DNA of 64,000 bases from Kitasatospora phosalacinea (GCF_030268885.1 NZ_BSSA01000034.1:1-64000), one strand, 5' to 3'. Counted from the first letter of the stretch, positions 28,810-37,655 are shown. The notes: a model not told the origin generated them from the sequence alone. Program-made: numbers and translations.

Positions 28810-29766
28810 GTGACGCATGAGAGCAGCTCCGCCCCCGTCCGGCTCGCCGAACTTGGCCCCGACGCCGATGTGACGCTCCTCGCACCGCAGTTGGCCGAGT
28901 TCGCGGCCGTCGCCCGGCTGGAGCACGTCACCCGGGCCGCCCAGCTGCTCGGCATGCCGCAGCCCACCCTCTCGCGCGCCGTCGCCCGGCTGGAGGCCGA
29001 GCTCGGCGTCGACCTGCTCGCCCGCCAGGGCCGCACCGTCCGGCTCACCCGGGCCGGCCGGATCCTGCTGGACGCCGTCGAACGCGCCCTCGCCGAGGTC
29101 GAGCGCGGTGTCGAGGCCGCCCGCGCTGAGGCCGATCCGGCGGGCGGCCGGGTCGCCTTCGGCTTCCTGCACACCATGGGCAGCGACGCGGTGCCCGCCC
29201 TGCTGCGCGGCTTCCGCGCCGGCCACCCCCGGGTGCGCTTCCAGCTCGTCCAGGACTACGGCGCCGCGATGCTGGAGCGCCTGCGCGCCGGCGAGCTCGA
29301 CCTCTGCCTGGTCTCCCCGCTCCCCGACGCGCCCGACCTGGCCGCCCGCCCGCTCGACGAGCAGCGGCTGTTCCTGGCCGTCCCCGCCGAGCACCGCCTC
29401 GCGGCGCGCCGCCGGATCCGGCTCGCCGAGGTCGCCGACGAGAGCTGGGTGACCGTCGAGGAGGGGTACGGGCTGCGGCACATCATGGAGGGCTTCTGCG
29501 CCGAGGCCGGGTTCGCCCCGCGGATCGCCTTCGAGGGCGAGGAGGTCGAGACCCTGCGCGGCCTGGTCGCCGCGGGCCTCGGCGTCTCCCTGCTGCCGCC
29601 CGCGCTCGTCCCCCGCCCCGGCGTCGTCGAACTGGAGGTCACCGCGCCCCGCACCCGCCGCGCGATCGGCCTCGCCTGGCACGCCACCCGCCCGCTCACG
29701 CCGCCGGCGGCGGCCTTCCGCGACTTCGTGCTCTCGCGGCGGGGGAGCATCCTGGCGCACGACTGA
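28810..29766 (+). CDS. LysR-family transcriptional regulator
   Basis: The 318-residue protein has an N-terminal winged helix (about 25-85, with EHVTRAAQLLGMPQPTLSRAVARLE) and a type-2 periplasmic-binding effector domain (about 110-310). It probably controls the divergent MFS-Uma2 operon through the palindrome at 28772-28790. GTG 28810 lies seven bases after a GAGAAT -10 element, suggesting a leaderless transcript. The effector is unknown. Confidence 0.9.
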   Translation: MTHESSSAPVRLAELGPDADVTLLAPQLAEFAAVARLEHVTRAAQLLGMPQPTLSRAVARLEAELGVDLLARQGRTVRLTRAGRILLDAVERALAEVERGVEAARAEADPAGGRVAFGFLHTMGSDAVPALLRGFRAGHPRVRFQLVQDYGAAMLERLRAGELDLCLVSPLPDAPDLAARPLDEQRLFLAVPAEHRLAARRRIRLAEVADESWVTVEEGYGLRHIMEGFCAEAGFAPRIAFEGEEVETLRGLVAAGLGVSLLPPALVPRPGVVELEVTAPRTRRAIGLAWHATRPLTPPAAAFRDFVLSRRGSILAHD

Positions 29767-29810
29767 GGGCCTCCGCTGCGCCGGGGAGCGGTCGAGTTCG
29801 GCGTGGTGGT

Positions 29811-29839
29811 AGGCAATCTACGCGCGTAGGGGCTATGCT
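29811..29839 (+). promoter_or_regulatory. add promoter with perfect nucleoside operator
   Basis: The perfect palindrome CTACGCGCGTAG (29818-29829) sits between a weak -35 region (about 29811-29816) and the -10 TATGCT (29834-29839). The -10 is six bases from the ATG, so the transcript would start at or very near the A of the start codon. A repressor here would block the promoter directly. Confidence 0.75.
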
Positions 29840-29845
29840 CCGGCA

Positions 29846-30997
29846 ATGGAGAAGCAGATCACTGCGATCGCGGGCACCACGGCCCCGCGCGTTCCCACGT
29901 CCGACCAGATCGCCCGGGCCCCGAAGGTGCTGCTGCACGACCACCTGGACGGTGGACTGCGGCCGGAGACGGTCGTCGAGCTCGCCGCCGACTGCGGCTA
30001 CGAGGGCCTGCCGACCACCGACCCGAAGGAGCTCGGGCAGTGGTTCCGGGAGGCGGCCGACTCCGGTTCGCTGGAGCGGTACCTGGAGACCTTCGCGCAC
30101 ACCTGCGCGGTGATGCAGACCCGGGCGGCGCTGGTGCGGGTCGCGGCGGACTGCGCCGAGGACCTGGCCGCCGACGGGGTGGTGTACGCCGAGGTGCGGT
30201 ACGCGCCGGAGCAGCACCTGGAGGGCGGGCTGAGCCTGGACGAGGTGGTGGAGGCCGTCAACGAGGGCTTCCGGCTGGGCGAGGCGAACGCCCGGGCGCG
30301 CGGGCACCGGATCCGGGTCGGGACGCTGCTGACCGCGATGCGGCACGCCGCCCGTTCGCAGGAGATCGCCGAGCTGGCGAACCGGCACCGGGACCGCGGC
30401 GTGGTCGGGTTCGACATCGCGGGCGCCGAGGCGGGCCACCCGCCGACCCGGCACCAGGCCGCGTTCGACTACCTCAAGGGCGAGAACAACCACTTCACCA
30501 TCCACGCGGGCGAGGCCTTCGGCCTGCCGTCGATCTGGGAGGCGCTGCAGTGCTGCGGCGCGGACCGGCTCGGCCACGGCGTGCGGATCGTGGACGACAT
30601 CACCGTCGGTGCGGACGGCCGGGTCGAGCTGGGCCGGCTGGCCGCGTACGTGCGGGACAAGCGGATCCCGCTGGAGATGTGCCCGACCTCGAACCTGCAG
30701 ACCGGCGCGGCGGCCTCGTACGCGGAGCACCCGCTCGGGCTGCTGGCCCGGCTGAAGTTCCGGGTCACCGTCAACACCGACAACCGGCTGATGAGCGGCA
30801 CCTCGATGAGCCGCGAGTTCGCGCACCTGGTGGAGGCGTTCGGCTACACCCTGGGGGACCTGGAGTGGTTCACCGTCAACGCCATGAAGTCGGCGTTCCT
30901 GCCGTTCGACGAGCGGCTGGCGATGATCAACGACGTGATCAAGCCGGGGTACGCCGAGCTGAAGGCGGAGTGGCTGTTCGGCCCGTGCGACCAGTAG
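29846..30997 (+). CDS. add: Adenosine deaminase
   Basis: Hydrolyses adenosine/deoxyadenosine to inosine/deoxyinosine, the substrates of purine nucleoside phosphorylase. The 383 residues show the metal motif HDHLDGGLRP (about 31-40), the catalytic HAGEAFG (with Glu), LGHGVRI and the metal Asp in TVNTDNR. NTDN replaces the commoner NTDDP. Start ATG 29846 has no ribosome site but an ideally placed -10: leaderless. Confidence 0.95.
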   Translation: MEKQITAIAGTTAPRVPTSDQIARAPKVLLHDHLDGGLRPETVVELAADCGYEGLPTTDPKELGQWFREAADSGSLERYLETFAHTCAVMQTRAALVRVAADCAEDLAADGVVYAEVRYAPEQHLEGGLSLDEVVEAVNEGFRLGEANARARGHRIRVGTLLTAMRHAARSQEIAELANRHRDRGVVGFDIAGAEAGHPPTRHQAAFDYLKGENNHFTIHAGEAFGLPSIWEALQCCGADRLGHGVRIVDDITVGADGRVELGRLAAYVRDKRIPLEMCPTSNLQTGAAASYAEHPLGLLARLKFRVTVNTDNRLMSGTSMSREFAHLVEAFGYTLGDLEWFTVNAMKSAFLPFDERLAMINDVIKPGYAELKAEWLFGPCDQ

Positions 30998-31097
30998 GCC
31001 GGCGCGGTCGCGGCGTCCACGGTGATGGTCGGACTTATCACTCTCCGGAGTGGTCGGGCTTTGGAGGGTGCGCGGTCCGCTCACTACGGTGGGCCGG

Positions 31098-32006
31098 TCA
31101 CTGCTGACTCGGTGTGACGGCGACGTCCCCGACCCCTCGGGCGTCCGCCGGTGCACCGGCCCGACCAGGACTGAGGACGCACACATGAAGCAGGCCACTC
31201 TCAAGGCCGCCGGTACCGCCGCGCTCGGCGTCGCCTTCGCCGCGGTCGCCGCGGGCTCCGCCGCCGCCGCGCCGGTCGCTCCCGGCGGCCTCGGACTGCC
31301 GACCAGCGCGCTCACCAACCCCGGTGTGACCGGCGCGGCCACCGGTGCGGTGAGCAAGCTCCCCGGCGGCGACCAGCTCGGCACCGTGACCGGCACCCTC
31401 AACCCGGCCGCCGGTGCCCCGGCCGCCGCCCCCGCCGAGGAGCAGGCCCCGCCGGTCGCCGAGCAGACCGGCCCGGGCGGCGTGGACCAGGAGCAGGGCG
31501 CCCCCGCCGCGGCCAACCGGGTCGGCGGACTGGAGTCCGTCCCCGGCGGCCAGGGCCTGTCCAGGACCCCGGTCGGCGGCGTGGTCGGCACCCTGACCAG
31601 CCTCTCCCCGACCGGCGGCGGCGCCCCGGGCCTGCCCAGCCTGCCGGGCCTGGGCGGCTGACCCGGCGGTAGGCGTGCCGGAGGGGCCGTTCCCGCGTGC
31701 GGGAGCGGCCCCTCCGGCGTGCCCGGGGGCGGGGGCCGGAACCGCGGGGGGGCAGAGCCGCAGACCGAACCGGTCCGGCAGGCTGCGGGTCCACTCCCGC
31801 AGCTCGGGGTGCTCGCCCGCGGCGACGCGCTCCAACGCCCCGGCGAACTCCCGTCGTTCGGCGGCGTCCATCCCGTCCAGGGTGTCGCCGATCTGCTCCA
31901 GGGTCTTCAGCGCGATCCGGGGCTTCAGGCCGTCCGGGGCGCCGACGGCGTCCTCCAGGGTGGCGACGGCCGTGCACAGCGCACGCAGGACGTGGTCGGC
32001 GGTCAT
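31098..32006 (-). CDS. Conserved small protein of unknown function, 3' end uncertain
   Basis: From ATG 32006 the first 85 or so residues look genuine: helical, with the pattern VLRALCTAVATLEDAV, KTLEQIGDTLDGMDAAERREFAGALERVA and LREWTRSLPDRFGLRL. After that the frame meets no stop until 31098 and would pass through the terminator hairpin and antisense to the secreted-protein gene, with an unlikely Gly/Ala/Arg composition. A run of seven G at 31746-31752 is a plausible indel site, yet the other two frames are also open for long stretches. The true end is probably near 31730. No function recognised. Confidence 0.4.
   Translation of the reverse strand: MTADHVLRALCTAVATLEDAVGAPDGLKPRIALKTLEQIGDTLDGMDAAERREFAGALERVAAGEHPELREWTRSLPDRFGLRLCPPAVPAPAPGHAGGAAPARGNGPSGTPTAGSAAQARQAGQARGAAAGRGEAGQGADHAADRGPGQALAAGDGLQSADPVGRGGGALLLVHAARAGLLGDRRGLLLGGGGGRGTGGRVEGAGHGAELVAAGELAHRTGGRAGHTGVGERAGRQSEAAGSDRRGGGGARGDRGEGDAERGGTGGLESGLLHVCVLSPGRAGAPADARGVGDVAVTPSQQ
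31185..31661 (+). CDS. Small secreted Ala/Gly/Pro-rich protein
   Basis: A 158-residue protein with a Sec signal peptide (about 1-29, ending AAA) and a low-complexity mature part rich in Ala, Gly and Pro, ending PGLGG. Similar proteins, often misannotated as ATP-binding, occur in streptomycetes; function is unknown. ATG 31185 is preceded by GAGGAC. A strong hairpin follows. The minus-strand gene starting at 32006 may run antisense through it. Confidence 0.65.
   Translation: MKQATLKAAGTAALGVAFAAVAAGSAAAAPVAPGGLGLPTSALTNPGVTGAATGAVSKLPGGDQLGTVTGTLNPAAGAPAAAPAEEQAPPVAEQTGPGGVDQEQGAPAAANRVGGLESVPGGQGLSRTPVGGVVGTLTSLSPTGGGAPGLPSLPGLGG
31673..31722. terminator. Hairpin after the secreted-protein gene
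   Basis: Left arm ends at 31696 and right arm begins at 31699; about 24 bp pair with a 2-nt loop and three G-T pairs. Near the top the stem is TCCCGC/GCGGGA. Confidence 0.8.
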
Positions 32007-32054
32007 CGGGACGGGCCTCCTCGGGGCGGGGCGCCCCATGCTACGGGCGGCGGC

Positions 32055-32237
32055 TCACGGCTCCTGCGGGAGCAGCAGCCACAGCGCCAGGTAGATCAGG
32101 CACTGCGGGCCGGGCAGCAGGCAGGACACCAGGAAGATGGCGCGGACCGTCCACGGGGTGAGGCCGAAGCGCTGGGCGAGGCCGGCGCAGACGCCGGCGA
32201 TGACGCGGTTGTGACGGGGACGGGCGAGGCTGCTCAT
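32055..32237 (-). CDS. PspC-domain small membrane protein
   Basis: A 60-residue protein consisting of one PspC domain: RHNRVIAGVCAGLAQRFGLTPWTVRAIFLV followed by two hydrophobic segments. In other bacteria PspC domains act in envelope-stress signalling; here the role is unknown. ATG 32237 follows GAGGAG. Confidence 0.85.
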   Translation of the reverse strand: MSSLARPRHNRVIAGVCAGLAQRFGLTPWTVRAIFLVSCLLPGPQCLIYLALWLLLPQEP

Positions 32238-32538
32238 CGTCTCCTCCGAGGAGTGGGCCCGGTGCGGTCGGTCCGCCCGGGTGATGTCTCCATCCTCCCG
32301 TCGTGACCTGCGGCTTCGCGTCCGCCGCGAAGCCGATCCGGACCCTGGTCCGCTCCCCGGGCGGGGGGACGCCGGACTCGGGGTCGACTCCGGGACCACC
32401 CCGAGTTTGGGCCGGTCCGGCGGGACGGCGGGGCGGGGGCCGGGAGGAGCGACCTCGACGTGCCGGTGCAGGTGGCCGCGCCGAGGGCCGGCCGGGTCGT
32501 CGCCCCGGGGTCGTTCGGGGGCGCCGAGAGCTGACCGC
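32238..32538. other. Non-coding gap between PspC and VanZ genes
   Basis: No gene recognised in these 301 bases. A hairpin with 10-bp arms (32311-32320, 32326-32335; CGGCTTCGCG) could end the VanZ transcript or lead into the PspC gene. The rest is G-rich without clear signals. Confidence 0.45.
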
Positions 32539-33192
32539 TCAGCCGCGCGGCGCGGCCGTCGAGCCGAGCACCGACAGTGCGGGGGCCGGGACGGGGCGCG
32601 GACGCGGGCCCTCCCGGCCCTCGGTGCGCCCCGCAGCCGCAGCCGGGGCCGCAGCCGCAGTCGGGGCCGGGGCGGTGGCGGGGGTCGTCCGGTGCCGTTC
32701 CAGGGCGCGCAGCGGCGGGACCAGCAGCAGGTGGGCCAGCGCGGCGCCCGCGGTGCCGAGCAGGATGTCGTCCACGTCCAGGACGTGGCCGGGCGCCCAG
32801 CCCTCCAGGATCTCCAGTGCGGTGCCGAGCAGCGCGGCCGCGGCGGTGGTGCGCAGGAAGGACGGCAGCCAGGAGCGCGACGGCGAGCCCACCGCCAGCG
32901 GCAGCAGCACCCCGATCGGGGCCAGCGGCAGCAGCCCCGAGGCCAGTTGCCGCAGGGCGGTCGCACCGCCGAGGGACAGCGCCTGGTGCACCGAGGCGAA
33001 CGGGGTGAGATTGGGCGGGCTGGTCCAGGCGGCGGGCACCGGGCGCAGGCTCAGCCAGCCGAGCAGCAGCAGTTGGAGGCCCAGCAGCACCCGGGACGCC
33101 GCCCGCCACCGGTACGGCACCGCCCGCCCGTCCGTCGGACGGGAGGCCGTGCGGTCGGCGGTGGCGTGGTCGCTCGGTGCGGTGGTGTGCAC
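32539..33192 (-). CDS. VanZ-family membrane protein
   Basis: A 217-residue protein with the VanZ-like domain: four hydrophobic segments (about 34-52, 83-103, 110-128 and 145-165), the NLTPF segment after helix 1 and the acidic DVDDILLGTAGA motif before the last helix. The C-terminal 50 residues are Ala/Pro-rich. VanZ-type proteins are linked to teicoplanin resistance and other membrane functions, but most have no known role. Start GTG 33192. Confidence 0.85.
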   Translation of the reverse strand: MHTTAPSDHATADRTASRPTDGRAVPYRWRAASRVLLGLQLLLLGWLSLRPVPAAWTSPPNLTPFASVHQALSLGGATALRQLASGLLPLAPIGVLLPLAVGSPSRSWLPSFLRTTAAAALLGTALEILEGWAPGHVLDVDDILLGTAGAALAHLLLVPPLRALERHRTTPATAPAPTAAAAPAAAAGRTEGREGPRPRPVPAPALSVLGSTAAPRG

Positions 33193-33272
33193 ACTGCCGG
33201 GGACGCAGCTTCCGTCCGGAGCGGTTCCCGGGCCCCGCCCGGGTGGGCGGAACCGGGGCCCGGGTCCGGGGC

Positions 33273-33584
33273 TCAGGTGCAGTGGTCCGGGGCCGGGGAG
33301 GGGGCGACGAAGGCCTCGGCCGGGGAGGCGGAGACGGAGGCAGCGGCGGTGGGGGCCGGGGGCCTGGTGGGGGCGGCGCCCGGGGTCGCGGCGGGGGCGG
33401 GGGTGCCCGGGGCCCTGGGGGCGAGGAGCTCGCTGGGGCAGGCGGTACGGCTGGCCGGGGCCCCGGCGTCGACCGGGACCTCGGTGGGGCGGATGCCGCA
33501 GCCGGTCAGCAGGGCGGGGGCGAGCAGGCCGCCGGCCAGCAGGGCCAGGGGGCGGAACCGGCGGGTGCTCGGGCGGGCGCTCAT
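33273..33584 (-). CDS. Small lipoprotein downstream of afsQ2
   Basis: A 103-residue lipoprotein with lipobox LLTGC (Cys29) and an Ala/Pro/Thr-rich mature part containing two further cysteines. Its ATG overlaps the afsQ2 stop (ATGA). The S. coelicolor afsQ locus also has a small lipoprotein gene here, and a sensory role beside AfsQ2 has been considered; that link is knowledge of the locus, not visible in the sequence. Confidence 0.85.
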   Translation of the reverse strand: MSARPSTRRFRPLALLAGGLLAPALLTGCGIRPTEVPVDAGAPASRTACPSELLAPRAPGTPAPAATPGAAPTRPPAPTAAASVSASPAEAFVAPSPAPDHCT

Positions 33585-35092
33585 CGGGCCTCCTCCGGGC
33601 CGGGGGCGGGCGGTTGGGTGAGCGGGAGGGTCAGGGTGAAGACCGCGCCGACGCCGTCCGGGTTGTTGGCGGCGGTGATGGCGCCGCCGTGGATGCGGGC
33701 GTTCGCCTCGGCGATGGACAGGCCCAGGCCGCTGCCCTCGGAGCGGGCCCGGCCCTTGTCGGCCTTGTAGAAGCGGTCGAAGACGTGCGGCAGCACGTCC
33801 TCCGGGATGCCGGGGCCGCCGTCGGAGACCGAGACGACGACGGTGTGCGCCTCGTCGTCCTGACGGACCTTCACCCTGACCGGGGAGCCGCCGTGCTTGA
33901 GCGCGTTGCCGATCAGGTTGGCGAGGACCACGTCCAGCCGGCGGGGGTCGACCACGGCCAGGATGCCGCGCGGGGCGTCGAGTTCGACGGCGTCGTACCA
34001 GGCGCGGCCGTCGATGCAGGACATGATCAGGTCGGCCATGTCGACCTCGTCGGCGACCAGCTTGGCGGTGCCCGCGTCGAAGCGGGTGACCTCCATCAGG
34101 TTCTCCACCAGGTCGGAGAGCCGCCGGGTCTCGGAGACCACGAGCCGCACGGCCGGTTCGATCATCGGGTCGAGGAGGTCGGCCTCGTCCTCCAGGATGT
34201 CGGTGACGGCGGTCATCGCGGTCAGCGGGGTGCGCAGTTCGTGCGACATGTCGGCGACGAAGCGCCGGGACTGCGCCTCGCGTGCGCTCAGCTCCGCGAC
34301 CTGCTCCGACAGCGACTCCGCGGTGCGGTTGAACGTCCTTGCCAGGTCGGCGAGTTCGTCGTTGCCCTCGACGTCGAGCCGGGTGTCGAGCTCGCCCTCG
34401 CCGAGCCGCCGGGCGGCGTCCCCGAGGCGTCGCACCGGCCGCAGCACGGTCGCCGAGGCGGCCTGGGCCAGCAGCGCCGAGCCGACCAGGGCCAGCAGGG
34501 TGGCGATGGCCAGCGACCAGCCGAGGGTGTTCAGGTCGGCGCGCTCGTTCTGCAGCGACTTGAACACGTACGCGGTCGGGCCGCCCGGCACCACCTTCGT
34601 CCCGCCGACCACGTACGGCCCGGCGAGGTTCACCCGCTGCCAGTACAGGTGGTACTCGTACGGGTTGCCGGGGCCGGTCTCGCGCGGCTTGTTCACCGCG
34701 GTGAGCAGGGCCGCGGGCACCTGGCGGACGGTGAACGCGATCGGGTCGGAGGAGGCGGTGCAGCCGGGCACCGAGTCGTCGACCACCACCACGTCGTAGG
34801 CCAGCCCGGAGCTGGCCACCTGGGTCGCCAGCGCGGTCAGGTCCTGGCAGGTGGGCTGCAGCGGCAGTTGCGAGACGTTCCGGGTCAGCGACCCCCGGAA
34901 GTCGTTCAGGGCGGTGTCCTGGGCGCGCTTGAGCACCGCGTCGCGGTTCAGCCAGTAGGCGATGCCGGACGCGGAGACGGCGGTCACCAGCGCGACCGCG
35001 GCGAACACCGCGATCAGCCGGACCCGCAGCGAACTGAGCCGTCGCCAGGACGCCGAACGGGCCCGGCGCGGCGCGGTCTGGAGGTCGGTCAA
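33581..35092 (-). CDS. afsQ2: AfsQ2 sensor histidine kinase
   Basis: Membrane sensor kinase of the AfsQ system, which in S. coelicolor controls antibiotic production and nitrogen responses in glutamate-type media. The 503 residues have two membrane helices (about 25-47 and 190-213) around an extracytoplasmic domain, HAMP (about 210-265), the H box FVADMSHELRTPL (phospho-acceptor H284), N box NLIGNALKHG and the G boxes SDGGPGIP and GSGLGLSIA. TTG 35092 is chosen because LTDLQ matches the known N-terminus and GAGAG lies upstream; earlier starts would overlap afsQ1. Confidence 0.93.
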   Translation of the reverse strand: MTDLQTAPRRARSASWRRLSSLRVRLIAVFAAVALVTAVSASGIAYWLNRDAVLKRAQDTALNDFRGSLTRNVSQLPLQPTCQDLTALATQVASSGLAYDVVVVDDSVPGCTASSDPIAFTVRQVPAALLTAVNKPRETGPGNPYEYHLYWQRVNLAGPYVVGGTKVVPGGPTAYVFKSLQNERADLNTLGWSLAIATLLALVGSALLAQAASATVLRPVRRLGDAARRLGEGELDTRLDVEGNDELADLARTFNRTAESLSEQVAELSAREAQSRRFVADMSHELRTPLTAMTAVTDILEDEADLLDPMIEPAVRLVVSETRRLSDLVENLMEVTRFDAGTAKLVADEVDMADLIMSCIDGRAWYDAVELDAPRGILAVVDPRRLDVVLANLIGNALKHGGSPVRVKVRQDDEAHTVVVSVSDGGPGIPEDVLPHVFDRFYKADKGRARSEGSGLGLSIAEANARIHGGAITAANNPDGVGAVFTLTLPLTQPPAPGPEEAR

Positions 35093-35120
35093 AAAACTCT
35101 CACTGCTCGGAGGGGAGGGG

Positions 35121-35807
35121 TCACACGGGCGGGTCGAGACGGTACCCGACACCCCGGACGGTGCGGATCAGGGTCGGTGCGGAGGGCACGTCCTCGACCT
35201 TCGCCCGCAGCCGCTGGACGCAGGCGTCCACCAGCCGGGAGTCGCCCAGGTAGTCGTGCTCCCACACCAGCCGCAGCAGCTGCTGGCGGGACAGCGCCTG
35301 GCCGGGGCGGCGGCTGAGCTCCAGCAGCAGCCGCAGCTCTGTCGGGGTCAGCTGCAGGTCCTGCCCGTCCTTGGTGACGGTCATCGCCGAACGGTCGATC
35401 ACCAGGCCGCCGTACGCCGCCGAGTCCGAGCTCTCCCGCTCGCCGCGGCGCAGCACCGCCCGGATCCGGGCGTCCAGCACCCGCGGCTGCACCGGCTTGA
35501 CCACGTAGTCGTCGGCGCCGGACTCCAGGCCCACCACCACGTCGATGTCGTCGGAGCGGGCGGTCAGCAGGATGATCGGCAACTGGTCGGTGCGCCGGAT
35601 GCGGCGGCACACCTCGAAGCCGTCGATGCCGGGCAGCATCACGTCCAGCACGATCAGGTCGGGGCGCTGCTCCTTGAACAGGCGCAGGCCCTCCTCGCCG
35701 GACGCGGCGGCGGCCACCCGGTGACCCTGGCGGGTGAGGGCGAGTTCGAGGCCGGTGCGAATGGCGTCGTCGTCCTCGATCAGAAGCAGGAAAGACACGG
35801 GGGTCAT
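35121..35807 (-). CDS. afsQ1: AfsQ1 response regulator
   Basis: OmpR/PhoB-type regulator of 228 residues. Receiver domain with the acidic triad E11-D12-D13 and phospho-acceptor D55 (IVLDVMLPG), followed by a winged-helix DNA-binding domain (about 130-228) ending RTVRGVGYRLD. Near identity to the S. coelicolor protein is evident from memory. Start at ATG 35807; GTG four codons in is the alternative. Divergent from sigQ across 261 bases with an AfsQ1-type site. Confidence 0.95.
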   Translation of the reverse strand: MTPVSFLLLIEDDDAIRTGLELALTRQGHRVAAAASGEEGLRLFKEQRPDLIVLDVMLPGIDGFEVCRRIRRTDQLPIILLTARSDDIDVVVGLESGADDYVVKPVQPRVLDARIRAVLRRGERESSDSAAYGGLVIDRSAMTVTKDGQDLQLTPTELRLLLELSRRPGQALSRQQLLRLVWEHDYLGDSRLVDACVQRLRAKVEDVPSAPTLIRTVRGVGYRLDPPV

Positions 35808-35929
35808 TGTGTCCCACCCGGCCACCGGAAGCACCCACCCGGGTGACCTCCGGGGCACCGGGAACCGGAGGGCGCTGCTCCGGCGTCCGCAACCGGGGAG
35901 CACCCGAACGCCCCGGAACGGTCGCTGCT

Positions 35930-35945
35930 GTGACAGCCCTGTGAC
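35930..35945 (+). promoter_or_regulatory. AfsQ1 binding site upstream of sigQ
   Basis: GTGAC-AGCCCT-GTGAC is an exact match to the published AfsQ1 consensus GTnAC-n6-GTnAC. It lies 124 bases before the sigQ start and 123 bases upstream of afsQ1, as in S. coelicolor. Confidence 0.85.
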
Positions 35946-36068
35946 AGTCGACGGACACCGCCATGACGCGCGGACGGCAGGATTTTCCCTGTCGCCGCGA
36001 GAGGCCCCCGGAACACCGCCGGAGCCGCCGCGGCGAGGAACCGCTCGTACCGACCATGGGGGTGCCCG

Positions 36069-36887
36069 ATGACCGCAACGCTGACGACCCGAAACGCCGG
36101 GCCGCGTTCCGCCGTCCTCGGCACCAACCGGCCGCGTCACGAGGAGGAGAACTCCGGCACCGTGCTCGTACGGGGGTGCGCGCACAACGCCGGGACCCGC
36201 CGCCCGGTCGTGGGGACCAGGAGCGGGGACACCACCCACGGCCGGACGGGGAACCCGGTCGCGGGACGGACGCTGCGGCTCGCGCCGCAGACCTTCCGGG
36301 GTGAGCAGGCCGACCAGGGAGGCGCGCAGGGGGAGCACCCGGCCGCCGCGACGGACGAGGCGCGCGACATCGCCGAGTTCACCGCGTACGTGCGCGAGCG
36401 CCGCGCCTCCCTGTACGCCACCGCCTACCACCTGACCGGCGACCGGTACGAGGCCGAGGACCTGCTGCAGAGCGCCCTCTTCTCCACCTACCGCGCCTGG
36501 GGCCGGATCACCGACAAGGCCGCCGTCGGCGGGTACCTCCGCCGCACCATGACCAACCTGCACATCTCCGCCTGGCGCCGCCGCAAGGTCAACGAGTACC
36601 CGACCGAGGAGCTCCCCGAGCAGGCCGGCGACACCGACGCGATGGGCGGCACCGAGCTGCGCGCCGTGCTCTGGCAGGCGCTGGCCAAGCTGCCCGAGAA
36701 CCAGCGCACCATGCTCGTGCTGCGCTACTACGAGGGCCGGACCGACCCGGAGATCGCCGACATCCTCGGCATCAGCGTCGGCACCGTGAAGAGCTCCATC
36801 TGGCGCGCGCTGCGCCGGATGCGCGAGGACGAGCAGCTCAACCGCTCCGGCGACACCGTGCACGCCTTCGGCGAGCTGGTCGCCTGA
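36069..36887 (+). CDS. sigQ: SigQ, ECF (SigE-type) sigma factor
   Basis: A 272-residue sigma factor with a long, Arg/Thr-rich N-terminal extension (about 1-95), then region 2 (about 102-170, with DRYEAEDLLQSALFSTYRAW) and region 4 (about 205-255, with YYEGRTDPEIADILGISVGTVKSS). In S. coelicolor sigQ is a direct AfsQ1 target and antagonises AfsQ-dependent antibiotic induction. A later start near 36360 would give a protein of normal ECF length; the upstream frame is open and looks conserved, so the long form is kept. Confidence 0.9.
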   Translation: MTATLTTRNAGPRSAVLGTNRPRHEEENSGTVLVRGCAHNAGTRRPVVGTRSGDTTHGRTGNPVAGRTLRLAPQTFRGEQADQGGAQGEHPAAATDEARDIAEFTAYVRERRASLYATAYHLTGDRYEAEDLLQSALFSTYRAWGRITDKAAVGGYLRRTMTNLHISAWRRRKVNEYPTEELPEQAGDTDAMGGTELRAVLWQALAKLPENQRTMLVLRYYEGRTDPEIADILGISVGTVKSSIWRALRRMREDEQLNRSGDTVHAFGELVA

Positions 36888-37004
36888 GGCGGACAGGACT
36901 CCCGTCGGGGGACGGGCGGTGGGGGGAAGAGGGGGGACAGGGCACGGGACGCGACGGCCGACTCGGGGGAGACGGCCGCGGGGGGAGTCCCGGGCCCGGA
37001 CGCG

Positions 37005-37050
37005 AGGGCGGGGCCCCGGTGCGGGGGGAACGGCACCGGGGCCCCGCCCT
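37005..37050. terminator. Bidirectional terminator between sigQ and pth
   Basis: Perfect 18-bp arms 37005-37022 and 37033-37050 with a 10-nt loop; followed by TTCCGTCG. Confidence 0.85.
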
Positions 37051-37079
37051 TCCGTCGTGCGCGGGCCCGGCGCGCGGGC

Positions 37080-37655
37080 TCAGTGCGCGTCGGCGGTGTG
37101 CAGCACGTCCTGAGCGCGGTTCAGGCCGCGCAGCACGAACGCCTCCACGGCGTCCGCGCAGCGCTCCAGCAGTTCCGGCATCCGCTGCCGCTCCTCCTCC
37201 GAGAAGCGCTCCACCACGAAGTCGCTGACCTTCACGCCCTTCGCCGGGCGCCCCACGCCCACCCGCAGCCGGGCGTAGTCCGCGGTGCCCAGCGCCGCGT
37301 GCACCGAGCGGGCGCCGTTGTGGCCGCCCGGGCCGCCGCCGCGCTTCAACCGGGCCGCGCCGAACGGGAAGTCCAGGTCGTCCTGCACCACCAGCAGCCG
37401 TTCCACCGGCACCCCGTGCCGGCGCAGCAGGGCGGCCACCGGGCGCCCCGACAGGTTGATCGACCACTGCGGCTCGGCCAGCAGCACCGTGCGGCCGTCC
37501 AGCTCGAACGAGGCGGTGCGGGTGGTCAGGCCGCGCCAGCGGGCGCCGTGCCGCTCGGCCAGCCGGTCGGCGACCAGGAAGCCCGCGTTGTGCCGCGTCC
37601 CCGCGTACCGGCGGGTCGGATTGCCCAGCCCCGCCACCAACCAGCGCTCACCCAA
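37080..37655 (-). CDS. pth: Peptidyl-tRNA hydrolase
   Basis: Releases tRNA from peptidyl-tRNA that dropped off ribosomes. The 191 residues contain the active-site set N12 (GLGNP), H22 (TRHNAGF), N67 (INLSG), D95 (QDDLDFPFG) and N113 (GGPGGHNG). The usual TYMN segment reads WSIN, with Ile for Met before the conserved Asn. It may be one of two pth copies, as streptomycetes often have another near rplY. It precedes no other gene on its strand; the uridine kinase-like gene lies 15 bases upstream. Confidence 0.93.
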   Translation of the reverse strand: MGERWLVAGLGNPTRRYAGTRHNAGFLVADRLAERHGARWRGLTTRTASFELDGRTVLLAEPQWSINLSGRPVAALLRRHGVPVERLLVVQDDLDFPFGAARLKRGGGPGGHNGARSVHAALGTADYARLRVGVGRPAKGVKVSDFVVERFSEEERQRMPELLERCADAVEAFVLRGLNRAQDVLHTADAH

